Of a stretch of DNA of 64,000 nt, positions 45,346 to 55,208 are shown one piece after another. A program made the translations under genes and the position numbers. Within the stretch, counting starts at the first letter, position 1. Each line of letters starts with the position of its first letter. The notes beneath the pieces were generated by a model. That model searched no databases. It was given only the letters and a program-made list of their open reading frames with translations, and was not told where the DNA came from. Source of the DNA: Mucilaginibacter sp. SG564 (GTDB lineage Bacteria; Bacteroidota; Bacteroidia; Sphingobacteriales; Sphingobacteriaceae); contig NZ_JABGNA010000002.1 in NCBI RefSeq assembly GCF_013149275.1, positions 434,001 through 498,000 on the forward strand, in the 5' to 3' direction.

Positions 45346-47208
45346 ATGTTTAAAAAATATAATGTAATAGTTGTTGGTGCAGGCCACGCCGGCTGTGAAG
45401 CTGCTGCTGCTGCTGCCAACCTGGGATCATCTGTATTGCTCATCACCATGAACATGGGCACCATTGCACAGATGAGTTGTAACCCTGCTATGGGTGGCGT
45501 TGCCAAGGGACAAATAGTGCGTGAGATAGATGCCTTAGGTGGATATTCAGGTATTATTACAGATAAAACTTCTATCCAATTTAGGATGTTAAACCAGTCA
45601 AAAGGCCCTGCTATGTGGAGCCCAAGGGCACAAAGTGACCGCATGCGCTTTGCAGAAGAGTGGCGTTTAGCTTTGGAAAGAACTCCAAATGTCGACTTCT
45701 GGCAGGATACTGTTACCTCCCTTTTAGTAAAAGATAATACCATAAAAGGAGTACGCACTTCTATAGGTGTAGAGATAGAAGCAGATGCCGTAGTACTCAC
45801 CAACGGTACCTTCTTAAATGGTGTGATACATATAGGCGAAAAGAAATTTGGAGGTGGCAGATCAGGCGAAAAATCGGCTACTGGTTTAACCGAACAGCTC
45901 ATTACTTTAGGTTTTGACTCAGGTAGAATGAAGACTGGTACCCCACCCCGTATTGACGGACGCAGTCTTAATTATAGCCTGATGGAAGAGCAATGGGGTG
46001 ATGAAGAACGTGGCCGTTTTTCCTTCACCGATGTTGATATGATCCAGGAACAACGCTGCTGCTGGATCACTTATACCAATACCAAAGTACACGAAACATT
46101 AAAAGAAGGCTTTGAAAAATCGCCCATGTTTACTGGTCGTATTAAAGGATTAGGTCCCCGTTATTGCCCTTCTATCGAAGATAAAATAAACCGTTTTGCC
46201 GAGCGCGACCGTCATCAAATATTTGTTGAACCCGAAGGATTGAATACAGTTGAGATCTATGTAAACGGTTTTTCAACTTCTTTACCAGAGGATGTACAGT
46301 ACAAAGCACTCACCCAGATACCAGGTTTTGAAACTGCAAAAATGTTCCGCCCAGGCTATGCTATCGAGTATGATTACTTCCCACCTACCCAGTTAGGTTT
46401 AACCTTAGAGACCAAATTGATCAGTAACCTGTACTTCGCCGGACAGATCAATGGTACCACCGGGTATGAAGAGGCCGCCTCACAAGGCTTCATTGCAGGC
46501 ATCAATGCGCACCAAAAAATCAACAATAAACATGAATTGATCCTGAAAAGATCAGAATCATATATAGGTGTATTGATTGATGATTTGGTAACAAAAGGTA
46601 CCGAAGAACCCTATCGTATGTTTACCTCCAGGGCCGAACATCGCCTATTGCTACGCCAGGATAATGCCGATATCAGACTTAGCCCAATGGGTCATGAACT
46701 GGGATTGATCAATGATGAACGTTTGGAAAAGGTAAAACAAAAGGTTAAAAACTCCGATGATATCGTTGCCTATACCAGGAACAAATCAATAGACCCAAGT
46801 CATGTGAATGGCCTGTTGGATGATTTAGGTACAAGCCCCCTATCACAAAGTGTTAAACTCTTTAATTTATTAAGTCGCCCTCAAGTTGGTTTTAATGATC
46901 TTAAAAAAGCCGATGAGCCCTTAGCCGAATTATTATCAGCCTATGATAAAGAAACTATTGAGCAAGCTGAAATAAAAATCAAATATGAGAGTTACTTTAT
47001 AAAAGAATTGGAAATTGTCGATCGCATGAAAAAAATGGAAGACAGAGAGATCAATCCGGAATTTGATTACCATACTCTGGTATCACTTTCAAAAGAAGCG
47101 CGCGAAAAATTAATGAAGATAAAACCACGCACATTAGGTCAGGCATCCCGAATTTCGGGTGTGTCACCGTCTGACATTTCAGTTTTAATGGTTCATGTAT
47201 CCAGATAA
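45346..47208 (+). CDS. mnmG: tRNA uridine-5-carboxymethylaminomethyl synthesis enzyme MnmG
   Basis: The start is the ATG at 45346 ([10 protein letters not shown], 620 residues), preceded by GGAGG; the ATG at 45334 overlaps the parS-like site. It has the FAD motif [12 protein letters not shown], then [21 protein letters not shown] and the second signature [20 protein letters not shown], with a C-terminal helical MnmE-binding part. With MnmE it modifies U34 of several tRNAs. mnmG (gidA) is often near the replication origin, which agrees with the parS-like cluster in front of it. Confidence 0.97.
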   Translation: MFKKYNVIVVGAGHAGCEAAAAAANLGSSVLLITMNMGTIAQMSCNPAMGGVAKGQIVREIDALGGYSGIITDKTSIQFRMLNQSKGPAMWSPRAQSDRMRFAEEWRLALERTPNVDFWQDTVTSLLVKDNTIKGVRTSIGVEIEADAVVLTNGTFLNGVIHIGEKKFGGGRSGEKSATGLTEQLITLGFDSGRMKTGTPPRIDGRSLNYSLMEEQWGDEERGRFSFTDVDMIQEQRCCWITYTNTKVHETLKEGFEKSPMFTGRIKGLGPRYCPSIEDKINRFAERDRHQIFVEPEGLNTVEIYVNGFSTSLPEDVQYKALTQIPGFETAKMFRPGYAIEYDYFPPTQLGLTLETKLISNLYFAGQINGTTGYEEAASQGFIAGINAHQKINNKHELILKRSESYIGVLIDDLVTKGTEEPYRMFTSRAEHRLLLRQDNADIRLSPMGHELGLINDERLEKVKQKVKNSDDIVAYTRNKSIDPSHVNGLLDDLGTSPLSQSVKLFNLLSRPQVGFNDLKKADEPLAELLSAYDKETIEQAEIKIKYESYFIKELEIVDRMKKMEDREINPEFDYHTLVSLSKEAREKLMKIKPRTLGQASRISGVSPSDISVLMVHVSR

Positions 47209-47323
47209 TTTATAACTAATTGATAATAAATAAGTTATAAAATATTGTTTTAAATCGATTATTTTAAATTTTTAATATCACAGATCATAAAAAAATAAAA
47301 ATCGCTTATATCGCCTAAAAACT

Positions 47324-48976
47324 ATGTTAAATAAAAAACGGGTTAATTTTTCCTATTTTCCATCCTATTTTTTGGCCATTTTATTTCTTTTTGGCTGCGC
47401 AGCCCAACAACCACCGCAGGGAGGACCTCGCGACCTTACTCCACCAAAATTAGTGAAGGCAATACCTGCCAACAAAACCCGAAATTTTACGGCTAAAGAA
47501 ATTAGCCTCGAATTCGATGAGTTTATTAAACTCACCAACCAGTACCAGGAAATAAGCATGAGCCCTACGATGGATAAACAACCGGAGTACACTGCTAGCA
47601 AAAGGATACTAAAAATAAAATTGAAGGATACCCTTCAAAAAAATACTACTTACGTTATCAATTTTGGAAAAGCTATCCAGGATGTTAATGAAAGCAACGT
47701 GCTTAAAAACTTTACCTACGTTTTTTCAACCGGCCCACATATTGACTCTTTGAGTATTTCCGGAACCGTTACCAATACCTTAACCCAGGAAAAAGAAAAA
47801 GATGTAACCGTGATGATCTTCACGTTAAAACAGGACTCCCTCCTTTTCGGGAAAAAGAAACCGAGCATCTTTGCCACAACAGATTCTTCAGGGAACTTTA
47901 GCTTAAACAATCTTCGTGAAGACACCTATCGCATCTATGCTTTAAAAGAAGCATCGCCTAATAAGATATTTGATAACGATCAGGAGCTAATAGCTTTTTT
48001 AAAAAAACCTATCCACCTCAGATCCGATACTTCAAATGTTCAATTAAATCTGTTTAAGCAAAATCCCGAAAAATTCAGATTCTCCGAAAAACGTTTTGAT
48101 ACCGACGGAAAAATGCTTTTTGTTTTTAATAAAGCACTAACTAATCCTTCTATAAAAGTTATTTATCCTGCAGACATCGACAAACAAAAACAAGTAGATT
48201 TTAGTAAAACAAAAGATACTGCTTCAGTTTATCTGCGCAATATGAATTTCGACTCCATCAGAGTAGCTGTTTTTGATAATGGCAAACCAATTGATTCTAC
48301 TTCGCTTTTAAAAGGCAAAAAGGAAAGCTTTCAGCGATCGTTAACCTTTCAATATAACATTAATGGTAACAACCTGCTTAAGCCTGGTAACGACTTAAAA
48401 CTAACGGCCAGTCTGCCTATAGAAAACTTTGATAATTCACTCATCACGCTAAATGAAGACTCTGTGGCAGTTGCTACCAGTGATCTTACTTTGCAAAAAG
48501 ATACAGGGAACTTCAAAAAGCTCACAGTAAAATACCGCTGGCGACAAGGCAGTAAATATGAAATCATTTTTAACGAAGGCGCTTTTACATCTATTTATGG
48601 AGATAAGAATAAAAGAATATCAAAGAAATTCCAGATAGATAAAACAGATAACTATAGCACGCTCACCCTAAAAGTTACACTCCCTGCCGACACTTCAAAA
48701 GCTTATGTTGTTGAACTGTTGAATGATCAGAAAAAAGTTTTACAAAGTGACCCTATTACGCGTAATGGCTCTATAGTTTATAAAAACATTATCACCGGTA
48801 AATACCTGTTCAGAGTTATTTATGATGAAAATCACAACGGAAGATGGGACAGCGGCAACGTGCATCTAAAAAAACAACCCGAACAAACCTGGGTAAGTGA
48901 TAAAGTAATATCCTTAAGACCAAACTGGGAAGCTGAAGAAGCTATAACGGTACCTAAGGAGCCTATTATTCCTTAA
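47324..48976 (+). CDS. Ig-like (Big_5) domain lipoprotein
   Basis: A 550-residue lipoprotein with a lipobox ending FLFGC (Cys25). The mature start QPPQGGPRDLTPPKLVKAIPANKTRNFTAKEISLEFDEFIKL marks the Big_5 domain common in Bacteroidota surface proteins. A carboxypeptidase-regulatory-like insert (GNFSLNNLREDTYRIYALKE) follows at about 195-215, and similar beta-sandwich repeats make up the rest. The function is unknown; an envelope role is likely. Its end overlaps the convergent carbonic anhydrase gene by 11 bases. Confidence 0.85.
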   Translation: MLNKKRVNFSYFPSYFLAILFLFGCAAQQPPQGGPRDLTPPKLVKAIPANKTRNFTAKEISLEFDEFIKLTNQYQEISMSPTMDKQPEYTASKRILKIKLKDTLQKNTTYVINFGKAIQDVNESNVLKNFTYVFSTGPHIDSLSISGTVTNTLTQEKEKDVTVMIFTLKQDSLLFGKKKPSIFATTDSSGNFSLNNLREDTYRIYALKEASPNKIFDNDQELIAFLKKPIHLRSDTSNVQLNLFKQNPEKFRFSEKRFDTDGKMLFVFNKALTNPSIKVIYPADIDKQKQVDFSKTKDTASVYLRNMNFDSIRVAVFDNGKPIDSTSLLKGKKESFQRSLTFQYNINGNNLLKPGNDLKLTASLPIENFDNSLITLNEDSVAVATSDLTLQKDTGNFKKLTVKYRWRQGSKYEIIFNEGAFTSIYGDKNKRISKKFQIDKTDNYSTLTLKVTLPADTSKAYVVELLNDQKKVLQSDPITRNGSIVYKNIITGKYLFRVIYDENHNGRWDSGNVHLKKQPEQTWVSDKVISLRPNWEAEEAITVPKEPIIP

Positions 48977-49478
48977 ACCAACCGGAATACATAATATAAT
49001 TATTGGGGAGCTGCTTTAGCATCGCCCTTTGTTCATCTGTAAGGGGTTTTATCTTTTTTGCTGGTATCCCGGCATAAAGATATCCTGATTCGCATATAGT
49101 ATTTTCTAATACTACTGCACCTGCAGCTATGATCACAAATTCATTTACAACGGCATGATCCATCACAATGGCACCCATACCCACCAGGGTATGATCATGC
49201 AGTGTACACCCATGTACAAGGGCGTTATGGCCTATGGAAACATTGCTCCCAATGTTGGTAGCAGCTTTTAAGTAAGTGGCGTGTATAACTACACCATCCT
49301 GTATATTGGTATTATCCCCTATTTTAATGTAATGCACATCACCGCGAATCACCGCGTTAAACCAAACCGAACAGTTTTTGCCCATTACCACATCACCCAC
49401 AATAGTAGCATTTGGCGCTATAAAACAATCCTCACCCCAAGCAGGGCTTTTATCTTTAACGGGCAATATAACAGGCAT
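48966..49478 (-). CDS. Gamma-carbonic anhydrase family protein
   Basis: A 170-residue left-handed beta-helix protein of hexapeptide repeats. The zinc-ligand His residues are in VVIHATY and SIGHNALVHGC, matching the three-His site of gamma carbonic anhydrases. Members of this branch (YrdA/PaaY-like) may be carbonic anhydrases or thioesterase-assisting proteins. It is convergent with the Big_5 lipoprotein gene. Confidence 0.93.
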   Translation of the reverse strand: MPVILPVKDKSPAWGEDCFIAPNATIVGDVVMGKNCSVWFNAVIRGDVHYIKIGDNTNIQDGVVIHATYLKAATNIGSNVSIGHNALVHGCTLHDHTLVGMGAIVMDHAVVNEFVIIAAGAVVLENTICESGYLYAGIPAKKIKPLTDEQRAMLKQLPNNYIMYSGWFKE

Positions 49479-49556
49479 ACAATTAATTATTGAATTAATG
49501 ATTTATTGAAGTATTGATTTGATGTACTTTTTATTTATGTTTGAATACAAATTTAA

Positions 49557-49629
49557 GCGGAAATAGCTCAGCTGGTAGAGCATCAGTTTCCCAAACTGAA
49601 GGCCGCGGGTTCGAATCCCGTTTTCCGCT
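49557..49629 (+). tRNA. tRNA-Gly (CCC)
   Basis: 73 bases fold as a cloverleaf. The acceptor stem is GCGGAAA/TTTCCGC, the D arm AGCTCAGCTGGTAGAGC and the T arm GCGGGTTCGAATCCCGT. The anticodon stem TCAGT/ACTGA closes the loop TTCCCAA, so positions 34-36 are CCC, reading glycine codon GGG. CCA is not encoded. Confidence 0.95.
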
Positions 49630-49644
49630 CAAATTCATACTTAT

Positions 49645-50268
49645 CTAAAGCAACTGCTCGTCACCGAACTCATCTTCAAAAGACTTTAGTATATCAAATG
49701 TCTTTATACAATCAGGTATATGGCGTTCCAAACTTTCTGTTTGTGAAGGGTACTCGTCTATAAAGTTCAAATTATCATAGACATTTAATTCATATTGCTC
49801 CATTACAGAAATAAATCTCTCTACTTCCATACCCCAACATTGTAAGTATTTAGGCTTTTTAACAAATATCTCATCCAATGAATTTTCCCTATGAGATATA
49901 ACACCATATTCTAAAAATCCATCCTGACATAACTCTACTTCAAACCCATCTAAAAAATTTATCAAAGCAAACTTATCTACATACATCCCATACTTGGGGC
50001 TATTATCAATATGATGATAGATCAAAGCAACTTCATCCGGCATTTGTATAACAAGGGTCTTAAATAATGCCCACAATTTGTCATTATCTACATTTATCTC
50101 AGCATAAAAATTATATACATCCTCATTAGAAGATAATCTTGTGAGTACATACCCCTCAACTATATTAGCAGTTTCTCTTTCTTTGATTCGTTTTGCTACA
50201 TCACTATCAGGTGAATAATAAGAAAGTTCTGGTGTGCTAATAGTAGGAGCCAATTTTAAAGGTTTCAT
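49645..50268 (-). CDS. Hypothetical acidic protein coupled to nadB
   Basis: A 207-residue protein I do not recognise. It has no signal peptide or membrane segment, is rich in Asp/Glu (most of all at the C terminus, FEDEFGDEQLL), and has blocks such as DVYNFYAEINVDNDKLWALFKTL and KYLQCWGMEVERFISVMEQYELNVYDNLNFIDEYPS. It begins only 3 bp after the nadB stop, so it is co-transcribed with nadB. Small acidic proteins of this kind in Bacteroidota are often annotated only as hypothetical; an immunity-like role is possible but unsupported. Confidence 0.7.
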   Translation of the reverse strand: MKPLKLAPTISTPELSYYSPDSDVAKRIKERETANIVEGYVLTRLSSNEDVYNFYAEINVDNDKLWALFKTLVIQMPDEVALIYHHIDNSPKYGMYVDKFALINFLDGFEVELCQDGFLEYGVISHRENSLDEIFVKKPKYLQCWGMEVERFISVMEQYELNVYDNLNFIDEYPSQTESLERHIPDCIKTFDILKSFEDEFGDEQLL

Positions 50269-50271
50269 ATT

Positions 50272-51864
50272 TTAAAAAACCGTATCTTCTACTTTTTCTG
50301 CATGCACAGGATAATCCGTAGTATAATGTAATCCCCTACTCTCTTTTCTTAGCATTGCCGATTTTACTACAATAAACGATACTTGTATTAAATTACGCAA
50401 CTCGCAAAGCTTTACCGATAGCTTTGTTTTCTTATAAAAAGATTCAGTTTCTTCATATAATAAACCTAAACGACGTAAAGCTCTTTCCAGCCTGAAATCA
50501 GAACGGACGATACCTACATAGTCATTCATCAGTTTCTGCATTTCGCGTACATTATGTGTTACCAGGATATCCTCATTTGATAACTGTACCCCCTTTTCAT
50601 CCCAATCGGGGATATTATCGGGTATAACAAAAGCTTCAAATTTACTTACCGCGTCTTCATATATACGGTGTGCGAAAACCAAAGCTTCTAATAAGGAATT
50701 GGAAGCCAACCGGTTAGCTCCATGCAATCCTGTTGATGAACACTCACCACAAGCATATAAACGTAGTATAGATGACTGCCCCACATGGTTAACCATAATA
50801 CCACCACACATATAATGACATGCCGGCGCTACCGGTATCATATCCTTGGTCATATCAATACCTATCTCCAGACATTTGGCGTATATATTAGGGAAATGAT
50901 TCAAAATATCCTTTTTACTGCGATGCCTGATATCGAGGTAAACAAAATCCTCACCCGATTTTTTGATCTCCGCATCAATAGCACGTGCTGTAATATCTCG
51001 CGGAGCTAATGATTTACGCTCATCATACTCCTGCATAAACTCTTCGCCATTGGTACGCCTTAACACACCACCAAAACCGCGTACTGCTTCTGATATCAGA
51101 AAGGAAGGATACTCGCCCGGATTATATAAAGCCGTAGGATGAAATTGTATAAACTCCATATTCCTTACTTTTCCTTTGGCCCTGTAAACCATCGCCACAC
51201 CATCACCGGTAGCAATGGTTGGATTAGTGGTTACCGCATAAATATGACCGGCACCACCCGAAGCCATCACCGTCACTTTGGATAAGATCTTCTCCACAAT
51301 ATTACTTTCGGTGTTGAAAGCATAAATACCATAGCAGGTAATATCGGTACTGGATTTGCCAACCAGCTCGCCCAAATGATGTTGTGTGATCAAATCAACC
51401 GCGAAATAATGTGTTAATATCTCGATATTGGGGTTCTTATGAATCTCTTCCAAAAGAGAACGTTCTATCTCCCAACCAGTTACATCTTTATAATGCAACA
51501 CCCTAAATTCGGAATGTCCACCCTCTTTGGCCAGGTCATAAAAGCCTTCGTTTGTCTTGTCGAAATTCGTTCCGTAATCAATAATTTCATTGATGCGGGC
51601 CGGACCTTCTTTAACAACGGCTTCCACAACTTCCTTGTCGCAAAGACCATCACCCGATATTAAGGTGTCTTCTATATGTTTTTCAAAAGAATCTTCTTTT
51701 TTATCCACAACCACCGCAACGCCGCCCTGGGCATACTTAGTGTTTGATTCATCTTCGTTTGATTTTGTAACTATCAGAACCTTACCATGCTTTGCAGCTT
51801 TCAGCGCAAAACTCAATCCGGCAATACCGGAACCCACAACCAGAAAATCAACAGTTTTGGTCAT
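50272..51864 (-). CDS. nadB: L-aspartate oxidase NadB
   Basis: The start is the ATG at 51864 (MTKTVDFLVVGSGIAGLSFAL, 530 residues); the longer frame adds an unlikely leader. It has the FAD-binding GSGIAGL, the TKYAQGGVAVV loop, FIQFHPTALYNPG, and CHYMCGGI with GLHGANRLASNSLLEALVF, all standard for NadB. It makes iminoaspartate for NAD synthesis. The partner nadA lies divergently across a 407-bp gap. Confidence 0.97.
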   Translation of the reverse strand: MTKTVDFLVVGSGIAGLSFALKAAKHGKVLIVTKSNEDESNTKYAQGGVAVVVDKKEDSFEKHIEDTLISGDGLCDKEVVEAVVKEGPARINEIIDYGTNFDKTNEGFYDLAKEGGHSEFRVLHYKDVTGWEIERSLLEEIHKNPNIEILTHYFAVDLITQHHLGELVGKSSTDITCYGIYAFNTESNIVEKILSKVTVMASGGAGHIYAVTTNPTIATGDGVAMVYRAKGKVRNMEFIQFHPTALYNPGEYPSFLISEAVRGFGGVLRRTNGEEFMQEYDERKSLAPRDITARAIDAEIKKSGEDFVYLDIRHRSKKDILNHFPNIYAKCLEIGIDMTKDMIPVAPACHYMCGGIMVNHVGQSSILRLYACGECSSTGLHGANRLASNSLLEALVFAHRIYEDAVSKFEAFVIPDNIPDWDEKGVQLSNEDILVTHNVREMQKLMNDYVGIVRSDFRLERALRRLGLLYEETESFYKKTKLSVKLCELRNLIQVSFIVVKSAMLRKESRGLHYTTDYPVHAEKVEDTVF

Positions 51865-52271
51865 ATTTATGTGTAAATTGTGTAAAAGTATAATTAGTGT
51901 TAACAACAGGTATAAAACCTGTTAATTTCATGTAAACAAATAGCTAATAAATAATCAACTCGTGGATAACTCCCATTTTTGATGCTAATATGAATAATTT
52001 TTGAGCGACTTTTGAGGTACTAAAGTCATATAGCTAACATTTTCCCCACTCACAAAATATTAACATAAAACTTTTTTACATAAAATTTGATTGTCATACG
52101 AATCACAAAATCAATCAAATATAATATCAAAAGATGTGGAAAACTGTTAGTAAAATGTGAAAACTAATTAATGAAACAAAATATATCACGACTTTTGCAC
52201 AATACTAACACACCAATAAACAATAGTTTTATTTATATAAAAAATTAGTTGTTATTAATTGAAATGTTGAA
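51865..52271. other. nadB-nadA intergenic region with DnaA-box-like motifs (possible origin)
   Basis: 407 bases, strongly AT-rich and free of genes. Matches to the DnaA box TTWTNCACA are seen at 51879-51887 (minus strand, TTTTACACA), 52135-52143 (minus, TTTTCCACA) and 52193-52201 (plus, TTTTGCACA). A one-mismatch box lies at 51961-51969 (minus, TTATCCACG). Divergent promoters for nadB and nadA must also lie here. The last box overlaps a promoter-like TTTTGC, so part of the signal could be coincidental. Confidence 0.35.
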
Positions 52272-53264
52272 ATGGATATCTTCGAAGAATTAAATGTGAA
52301 AGGATTTGTGGACGAATACATCGACCCCACCTTGGATCTTTTTGATGAGATTGAAAAACTTAAAAAGGAAAAAAATGCAGTTATTTTGGCTCATTATTAC
52401 CAGGAACCCGATATCCAGGATATTGCGGATTATATTGGAGACAGTTTGGGGCTATCACAACAAGCCGCGAAAACTGACGCCGATATCATCGTTTTCGCCG
52501 GGGTACACTTCATGGCCGAAACCGCCAAAATACTTTCACCAAACAAAAAAGTTTTATTACCCGACTTAAAGGCAGGTTGTTCATTAGCAGATAGTTGCCC
52601 ACCCCATTTATTTAAAAAGTTTAAGGAAAACTATCCGGATCACCTGGTGATCACTTATGTAAACTGTACTGCTGAACTGAAAGCTTTAAGTGATATTGTT
52701 TGTACATCAAGTAACGCGGTAGCCATTGTAGAGAGTTTGCCAAAAGATCAAAAGATCATATTTGGGCCGGATAAAAACCTGGGTGCTTATGTGGCTAAAA
52801 AAACAGGACGCGACCTGGTATTGTGGAATGGAGCCTGTATGGTTCATGAAATTTTCTCGAGGGAAAAGATAACCAAACTCAAGGAAAGATACCCCAATGC
52901 AAAATTACTGGCACATCCTGAATGCGAGGAAGTTATATTGCAAATGGCCGATTATATAGGCTCAACAACCGGGATATTAAAATATGCAGGCAGCCATCCG
53001 GATAAAGAATTTATAGTAGCAACCGAAGCAGGGATATTACACCAGATGCAAAAAGAAAACCCAGATAAAACATTTATTCCGGCGCCGCCAAATAATAATT
53101 GTGCTTGTAACGATTGTCCGCATATGAAAAGGAACACATTGGAGAAATTATACCTGTGTTTAAAAAACGGATCACCGGAAATTACCGTGCCTGAGCATAT
53201 CATTGAACGCGCTGTAAAACCAATTGAACGGATGCTGGAAATATCGGCACAATTGGGCTTATAA
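52272..53264 (+). CDS. nadA: Quinolinate synthase NadA
   Basis: A 330-residue protein with the NadA triple-domain signature: [27 protein letters not shown] near the N terminus, then [21 protein letters not shown]-like [21 protein letters not shown], and the C-terminal [10 protein letters not shown]. Cys residues in these blocks are the ligands of the [4Fe-4S] cluster. It joins NadB-made iminoaspartate with dihydroxyacetone phosphate to give quinolinate. It is divergently transcribed from nadB. Confidence 0.97.
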   Translation: MDIFEELNVKGFVDEYIDPTLDLFDEIEKLKKEKNAVILAHYYQEPDIQDIADYIGDSLGLSQQAAKTDADIIVFAGVHFMAETAKILSPNKKVLLPDLKAGCSLADSCPPHLFKKFKENYPDHLVITYVNCTAELKALSDIVCTSSNAVAIVESLPKDQKIIFGPDKNLGAYVAKKTGRDLVLWNGACMVHEIFSREKITKLKERYPNAKLLAHPECEEVILQMADYIGSTTGILKYAGSHPDKEFIVATEAGILHQMQKENPDKTFIPAPPNNNCACNDCPHMKRNTLEKLYLCLKNGSPEITVPEHIIERAVKPIERMLEISAQLGL

Positions 53265-53298
53265 AAAGGAATTAGTTTTGTTAAGAGGCTAAAAATCC

Positions 53299-53482
53299 AA
53301 AAAATTTTTTCCCGACTTTGGCGGATATAATGGGTTTGTGCTGCTGCCGGGCGGATTTGTCTGATAGCCTAAAATCGGTCAAAAATTTCCCGCCTTCGGC
53401 GGTAGGAGGCATAAAGGAAAGAACCTGTAAAGTACAATGTGTATTGAGCTTAAAATCTCAAAAAATTTTTCCGCCTTCGGCG
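53299..53482. repeat. Three spaced copies of an AAAATTT...CGCCTTCGGCG motif
   Basis: Copies at about 53299-53324, 53381-53402 and 53460-53482 share AAAAATTTTTCCCGCCTTCGGCGG-like sequence, with CGCC/GGCG forming a small hairpin. They begin about 80 bp apart. The first copy is degenerate (GACTTTGGCGG). They lie in the otherwise gene-free gap 53265-53608 between nadA and thiL. Confidence 0.55.
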
Positions 53483-53577
53483 AAAGACATCATGTGGGTT
53501 TTGCGACGGCTCGAAAATTTTTGAGCTGTATGTGCTAATTACCAACACTAAGAAATTTACAGGTGGTCGAATTTTAG

Positions 53578-53586
53578 TATTTTTGC
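53578..53586 (+). promoter_or_regulatory. Putative thiL promoter -7 element
   Basis: TATTTTTGC fits TAnnTTTG and stands 22 bp before the thiL ATG. The -33 region is not clear. Confidence 0.55.
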
Positions 53587-53608
53587 AGATTATCATATTT
53601 AAGAAAAA

Positions 53609-54652
53609 ATGTTTGAAAACCAGGACAGGACGAATTTAGAAGACTTAGGAGAATTTGGCCTGATAGGTCATCTGACAAAAAACATCAAACTAACTCAGCA
53701 AAGCACGGTGAAAGGTGTCGGTGACGATGCTGCTGTATTGGACTTTACGGGTAAAAAGGTTTTGGTCAGCACCGATATGTTACTGGAAGGAATCCACTTT
53801 GATCTGGCTTATACTCCTCTAAAACACTTAGGCTACAAGGCTATACAGGTAAACCTGAGCGATATTTACGCCATGAATGGTACCGCTTCGCAGGTTACGG
53901 TATCCATCGGCATGTCGAGTAAGTTCCCGTTGGAAGCCATTGAAGAACTCTATGAAGGTATTTATATCGCCTGTGAAAAATATAATGTCGACTTGGTTGG
54001 CGGTGATACCACCTCGTCAAAACAGGGTTTGGTGATCAGTGTAACGTCTATCGGTTATGCGGAGGAAGCAGATGTTACTTATCGTAATACCGCAGGTGAA
54101 GGCGACCTGATCTGTGTATCGGGCGATTTAGGTGGCGCATATGTTGGTTTACAGCTGTTGGAACGCGAAAAACTGATCTACCTGGAAAATCCGCAGGTTC
54201 AGCCCGATCTGGAAGGCAAGGATTATATCGTGGAGCGTCAGCTAAAACCCGAAGCCCGTCGCGATATTGTGGAACTGTTGAAAAGCATTGATGTAAAACC
54301 AACAGCCATGATTGATGTATCTGATGGCCTCGCATCCGAGATATTACACATTTGTAAACAAAGCGACAAAGGCTGTAACCTGTACGAAGACAAGATCCCG
54401 CTTGACCCGATGACCTATGAAACCGCCCGTGAATTTAACCTCGACCCTACAGTATGCGCACTAAGCGGTGGCGAAGACTATGAACTGCTTTTTACCGTAA
54501 AACAAGCCGATTACGACAAGATTAAGTTCAAGATGGATATCACCATCATCGGACATATCACCGAAGCTTCAGCGGGCTGTAACCTCATTACCAAAACAGG
54601 TAATGTACATGCCCTGAAAGCACAGGGATGGAATGCCTTTAAAAAAGATTGA
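53609..54652 (+). CDS. thiL: Thiamine-monophosphate kinase ThiL
   Basis: A 347-residue protein with the ThiL/PurM-like landmarks GVGDDAAVLDF (metal-binding Asp pair) near residue 37, VSTDMLLEGIHFDL, VNLSDIYAMNGT, VDLVGGDTTSS and IDVSDGLASEI, plus LSGGEDYELLFT at the C-terminal side. It phosphorylates thiamine monophosphate to the diphosphate. It begins the unit with the small membrane protein gene, 6 bp ahead of that gene. Confidence 0.96.
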   Translation: MFENQDRTNLEDLGEFGLIGHLTKNIKLTQQSTVKGVGDDAAVLDFTGKKVLVSTDMLLEGIHFDLAYTPLKHLGYKAIQVNLSDIYAMNGTASQVTVSIGMSSKFPLEAIEELYEGIYIACEKYNVDLVGGDTTSSKQGLVISVTSIGYAEEADVTYRNTAGEGDLICVSGDLGGAYVGLQLLEREKLIYLENPQVQPDLEGKDYIVERQLKPEARRDIVELLKSIDVKPTAMIDVSDGLASEILHICKQSDKGCNLYEDKIPLDPMTYETAREFNLDPTVCALSGGEDYELLFTVKQADYDKIKFKMDITIIGHITEASAGCNLITKTGNVHALKAQGWNAFKKD

Positions 54653-54658
54653 TAAGGC

Positions 54659-55087
54659 ATGTTCAATAGTATCTTCAAAAAACTCAACGGACAGGATCCG
54701 GATAACGATAAGCCAAAGCAGGTAGCCACCGCGGTGATGTTGTTGTATATCGGGTTTATCCTGTCCATGATCACCGATTGGCTCGATGGCATCGGCATCA
54801 TTCCCTTTCTTGTTGTTTTTATTGTGATCAGTGCAGTGATCACTGCTATATCGGCAGGTAAAAAATGGGCCCGGATACTGATGATTTTGTTTGTGCTTTT
54901 TAACCTGCTCTCCTTCGGTTTTACTTTGGCCCAGTTACTAAGTCAGGGTGTAAAAGAAAAATTAACTGTCCTGGTTATCGTGCTATACGCCATCGAGATT
55001 ATTATTGAACTGTTAGCCTTGCGGCTGTTATTCTCTAAAGCGGCTAATGTTTGGTTTAATGAGCAAAGGGAAGATGTGACTACTTAG
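54659..55087 (+). CDS. Small integral membrane protein
   Basis: A 142-residue hypothetical protein, not assigned to a family. Four hydrophobic segments are visible (AVMLLYIGFILSMI, IPFLVVFIVISAVITAI, ARILMILFVLFNLLSFGF, VLVIVLYAIEIIIELLAL). It starts 6 bp after thiL, so probably co-transcribed. Confidence 0.75.
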   Translation: MFNSIFKKLNGQDPDNDKPKQVATAVMLLYIGFILSMITDWLDGIGIIPFLVVFIVISAVITAISAGKKWARILMILFVLFNLLSFGFTLAQLLSQGVKEKLTVLVIVLYAIEIIIELLALRLLFSKAANVWFNEQREDVTT

Positions 55088-55105
55088 GCGCTTTTTCTCT
55101 CGTTT

Positions 55106-55187
55106 TGTCATGCTGAACGAAAGTGAAGCATCTATCTATTCTGTGGGCATAGTTCATTAATAGATTCTTCGTTCCTCAGGATGACAA
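55106..55187. repeat. REP-like inverted repeat
   Basis: The left arm TTGTCATGCTGAACGAAAG pairs with the right arm ending CTCAGGATGACAA, around AAGCATCT/AGATTCTT. This TCATGCTGAACG/TTCCTCAGGATGACA element is, from memory, one of the commonest extragenic repeats in Mucilaginibacter-like genomes. It lies between convergent genes. Confidence 0.7.
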
Positions 55188-55208
55188 ATAAGTTATAGCT
55201 TTTATCGG

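Noticed and set aside
45334..45346. ATG at 45334 as mnmG start
   Set aside because: It lies at the end of the parS-like palindrome and just before GGAGG; the ATG at 45346 fits the family N terminus.
53318..53524. Possible 68-residue gene between nadA and thiL
   Set aside because: It runs through the three repeated CGCCTTCGGCG units and has no protein-like pattern; better explained as repeat sequence.
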